Below, piece after piece: positions 60,975-64,000 of a DNA stretch of 64,000 bases (its first letter is position 1; each line of letters opens with the position of its first letter). Below the pieces are notes generated by a model. It saw nothing but the letters and a program-made list of their open reading frames with translations. It was not told where the DNA came from and searched no databases. A program made the translations under genes and the position numbers. The DNA comes from Galerina marginata (lineage: Eukaryota > Basidiomycota > Agaricomycetes > Agaricales > Galerinaceae), in NCBI GenBank assembly GCA_023014335.1, contig JAECYW010000002.1, forward strand, positions 1,550,001 through 1,614,000, in the 5' to 3' direction.

Positions 60975-61970
60975 TTTTTTTTGATCGCTTATGACTATCT
61001 TTATTCGGGCTAGACGCGGTGGATGACTGGTAGCTTGCCGCCATTGCATGGCCAAGCTAATTGCATCTGCCTTTCTTGTCCTCTTTCTTTACGACTTCTT
61101 CTTACTCGCATTCATCGGCCTACGAAATTTGTCCGCGACTTTGCTTTTAAGCTGTATTTTCATCTGCTCCTGTGATTATACCAGGTTCCACGAGATTTAC
61201 CCTTCATTTGTAGCATCCCAATAATATCTTACCCAAGCTCCGAGAACTTGGATGTTTGCGAGTATCTTTTCTTCCCATTGTCGACGCCGTGAAGACCCTG
61301 CGCGAGATCTCATCGCATCGCCCAGATTCAAGTGGTCGACAATGATCGTACCGGCGGTATGTATGTACCTGTCCTGGGTAAAAATACACTTCTTCCTCGC
61401 TCCGGATACAATGAGCATCGAGCACATTCTGAAGTTCTGCATTCATTGACTTCCATCGCCATGCCAGTTCTACATGCACATGTACCTGGGGTGAACCGTT
61501 GACTCGTTACATGCTACTACGTTTGAGTATTTTACTGACACGGTCTCGTTCAGACTGGGATCCCATCCCTTTTGTGACATACCTGACTTTTGGCAGGAAA
61601 TTTTGAGAGATTTGTGAATGACATGCCGTGGATTGGCTCCAAAGCGGTGTGGATGCACCACATCCGCGAGAACAGACCGGGTACTTGGACTTGCCGGTTT
61701 CTGATGATCATTTGATGTCCTACCAAATTCCTTGCGCATCGATGAGCTCCCGTCGCAGAATATTCAATTGCCAGTGGACTCGCCAATGCCCCAACTCTTG
61801 GGCCATGGGCATGCATTATATCGGGCATTTCCGGGCACAATTTGGGCACAATTGAGCGGTATGTGTTTCATTCTTATTGTCCAAGCGAGGGTCCAACGAA
61901 AACCACATTTAGGCTTATCCCGTTCAGCCTTATTCAGCCCCCGCCTTCTTTCTGCTCATTCACAACAGGC
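60975..61970. other. Intergenic region
   Basis: About 1 kb between two plus-strand genes. Open frames of 80-100 codons occur on the minus strand (61197-61849), but they overlap each other in different frames and show no known domain. Confidence 0.4.
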
Positions 61971-62959
61971 ATGTCTCCCGTCGTTCTAGTCACAGGTTGC
62001 TCAACCGGCGGGATTGGGTATGCTCTGTGAGTGCTTTTGTTGTTGCCTTCCCATGGTACCACATCCGCTGACCTTTGGGTTGCAGTTGCGAGGAATTCGC
62101 ACGTCATGGCTGCAAAGTCTATGCCACGTCGCGAAACATTGCGAAGATAGCGGACTTCGCTGACGGTAAAATTGAGAAACTTGCTCTTGACGTCAATAGC
62201 GACGAGAGCATCGCGAAGGCTCTCCAGCACATCGTCGGAAAGGAGGGGACGGTCGACGTAGTCGTTAACAACGCTGGTGTCACTACCCCAGGTAGGTTCC
62301 TGTTATAATAATGTCTATGGAAACTTATGAACGTCTTTAGGTCCCTTGGTCGAAGTACCCATTAACGATAGTCAAAGATGTATTTGAGACAAACGTATTC
62401 GCCATCCTCCGTGTCTGCAAAGCTGTTGTCCCCATCATGGCCAAGAAACATTCCGGGACTATCGTCAACATTGGTTCGATTGTCGGAGAAATGTAGGTGA
62501 CATTTTATCTTCAGTTTAAACGACCTTTACTCAGCTTATGCATTTTGCAGAGCTCCCCCGTGGTCAGGTGTTTATAGCGCCTCAAAGGCAGCTGTCAACA
62601 CCGTGAGCGAGGTGCTGTCCATGGAGCTGAAGCCCTTGGGCATCTCGGTGCTTCACGTTGCCCCAGGCGCCATCAAGTCAAACATTGCCAACAACGGAAC
62701 GAACCGCTTCGCCCTCGCGCACGATACCCTCTATGCTGCGTTCCTGCCTTACATCCACAAAAGGATAGCGTCCAGCCAGGGACCCGACAGCATGCCCACC
62801 AAGGAGTTCGCGAGGAAGGTGGTCGGAAACGCGCTCCGCAAATCTCCGCCACGATACATGACACTGGGTGGAAAAGCGTCCTTCTTCAGCGTGCTCAAGT
62901 GGCTCCCAAGGAGCTTCGTGCTGTTCCTCTTGTGGAGAAATTTCTCACCAAGAACGTAG
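61971..62959 (+). CDS. Short-chain dehydrogenase, AYR1-like (acyl-DHAP reductase type)
   Basis: AYR1 reduces 1-acyl-dihydroxyacetone phosphate on lipid droplets and ER. ATG at 61971 gives MSPVVLVTGCSTGGIGYAL (TG-x3-x-GIG cofactor motif). It continues CEEFARHGCKVYATSRNIAK, TVDVVVNNAGVTTPGPLVEV and DVFETNVFAILRVCKAVVPI. Then come HSGTIVNIGSIVGE and WSGVYSASKAAVNTVSEVLS (catalytic Tyr and Lys) and LHVAPGAIKSNIAN. The C-terminus holds a hydrophobic, probably membrane-associated helix (SVLKWLPRSFVLFLLWRNFS). An extra A at 62370 interrupts the frame between VPIND and VKDVFE. The exact substrate is inferred from family likeness. Confidence 0.85.
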
Positions 62960-63838
62960 GGCTCATTTAAGAATTGAGATCGACTACTGGTATGTACGGA
63001 TACTGCAGGCTTTACTTAATAGACTTTTGGTGCCAAGCCATAATGATGATTAACACCGTGGCTGTTGCCCAAATACGCCCACTGCGCAGCCAGTCCCGCA
63101 CATAGCCCGCATCACCTGCTCGGAATGGAGGAAACCAGGTGTGTTACTCTCTATTCGTGTGAAGTTCTGAGGGTTGTTCAGGTTATGTTTTAACCCAGAA
63201 ATGATTGAAGAAGCTGTTCCTTTTAATTCAGTTTACTTTCCGTCTTGGTAGGCAGGCTAGCCAAGACACTGGAGCCTTGGGCTTGTGTTAGGCCTGGACC
63301 TTGAAACTTAAGCAGGACTATACAGCGAGGGAAGACTCTATGGTCCATAGGTGATCCATACGAGGAAAGAGCAACTACTTATCGTCGACGCGCATAAACA
63401 GCAGACAGACATAACGGATATGGCGAGAGGTCATGGCGCTAATTTGCTAAATAACATTCTAAGCGATGATGAGCTCAATCCAGAAAGGGACATCACTTCA
63501 TTGCATATCATTCTCAGGGGCTACTACTGTACTATTAACTACCAGTGGCCTCCAATATCCCATAAACGACTCGGATCCGGAGGACCCGTTAGCATTGACA
63601 TCTGGAAGGATCCAAGCCAGATTTTTTGTTCTTGTCGTTCTTGTGCGTGCGGCATGCAAAGGCTTGGGGATGACGGCGCCTACTGGTTAATTGTTATCCG
63701 CGATTGTAGGTGCACCGCCACAATCAAAGTTGGTTGCATTCATGGTTGATTGACAACGAAGACAAACTTGGACAGCTCTCATCACGTACTTTACTCTGTG
63801 GTTCATATTCAAAGCTTGAACTCTGAGACTTTACCTCG
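62960..63838. other. Intergenic region, light-chain promoter side
   Basis: About 880 bases. A 132-codon open frame at 63351 has no recognisable domain. The region should contain the promoter of the gene starting at 63839. Confidence 0.4.
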
Positions 63839-64000
63839 ATGTCGCGTTATCCGGACTACCTTTCTCCGAATCCTACGCCGTCCAAGCTCAGCAAGGCGCA
63901 AAAGTCGCGGGCACGGCGAGAACCGTCCGGGGTGTTTTCCTTGTTCCAGGCGCCGCAAATCCAACAGTTCAAAGAGGCATTTCAGCTGATTGATCATGAC
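63839..64000 (+). CDS. Myosin regulatory light chain (EF-hand), 5' part
   Basis: The first 54 codons are present before the window ends. A basic N-terminal tail (MSRYPDYLSPNPTPSKLSKA then QKSRARREPSGVFSLF) is followed by QIQQFKEAFQLIDHD. The latter is the start of the first EF-hand helix and loop as in myosin II regulatory light chains (Rlc1, MYL9). Serines in the tail are placed where light-chain kinases act in other species, though conservation is not tested here. The protein would regulate the contractile ring in cytokinesis. Confidence 0.8.
   Translation, partial: MSRYPDYLSPNPTPSKLSKAQKSRARREPSGVFSLFQAPQIQQFKEAFQLIDHD

Noticed and set aside
61197..61849. Minus-strand coding region
   Set aside because: Two different frames are open over the same bases, with no recognisable family and no convincing introns.
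31670..62370. Programmed +1 ribosomal frameshifting at each break
   Set aside because: The sites share no slippery sequence or stop-codon arrangement and are far too frequent. Error or a DNA-level cause is more likely.
1..64000. Transposable elements, CRISPR arrays, rRNA or tRNA genes
   Set aside because: No terminal repeats, transposase motifs, spaced direct repeats or recognisable tRNA/rRNA segments were seen. The only clear repeat is the 54-bp coding repeat at 60.6-60.9 kb.

Overview
This window looks like nuclear chromosome from a mushroom-forming basidiomycete (Agaricomycetes). Genes are short and tightly packed on both strands. Almost every gene is cut by introns of about 45-70 bases. 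The recognisable proteins (RPB2, BDP1, SLA2, DMC1, an agaricomycete-type secreted protein) read like agaricomycete homologues. I see no rRNA, tRNA, CRISPR array, prophage or intact transposon. Exon joins were worked out by eye from splice signals and reading frame, so gene spans are firmer than individual exon edges.

Layout from left to right. 1-20 kb: 5' end of an SNX4/Atg24-like sorting nexin (-), a PTM1/TMEM87-type Golgi membrane protein (+), RPB2 (-), a fructosamine-kinase-like enzyme (-), an MFS drug/H+ antiporter (-), the 39-kDa complex I subunit (-), TFIIIB subunit BDP1 (-), a zinc-binding unknown (+) and a large coiled-coil/membrane unknown (-). 20-37 kb: SURF1 (-), SLA2/END4 (+), a Ser/Pro-rich unknown (-), a voltage-sensor-like membrane protein (-), splicing factor CWC25 (+), meiotic recombinase DMC1 (+), secreted RNase T2 (+), an Hst-type sirtuin (+) and RPB6 (-). 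38-64 kb: an RRM protein (+), a phosducin-like protein (+), an unknown with an RRM-like tail (-), CFD1 (-), RFC2 (-), mitochondrial seryl-tRNA synthetase (+), an LSB5-type VHS protein (-), a FAR1/WRKY-GCM1-type zinc-finger protein (-), UTP11 (+), a secreted PLC-like phosphodiesterase (-), a repeat-bearing secreted protein (+), an AYR1-like reductase (+) and the 5' end of a myosin regulatory light chain (+).

Most genes are single-copy housekeeping genes, not one pathway. Themes recur: transcription (RPB2, RPB6, BDP1), endocytosis and vesicle traffic (SNX4-like, PTM1-like, SLA2, LSB5) and mitochondria (NDUFA9, SURF1, mitochondrial SerRS). Several divergent pairs share promoters of only 50-110 bases.

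Two things stand out. First, the PTM1-like gene appears to contain a U2-type AT-AC intron. Second, between about 20 and 63 kb many conserved genes carry single extra bases that break the frame, while the first 20 kb reads cleanly. Assembly error is the most likely cause of the second pattern, but it should be checked because it affects every gene model there.
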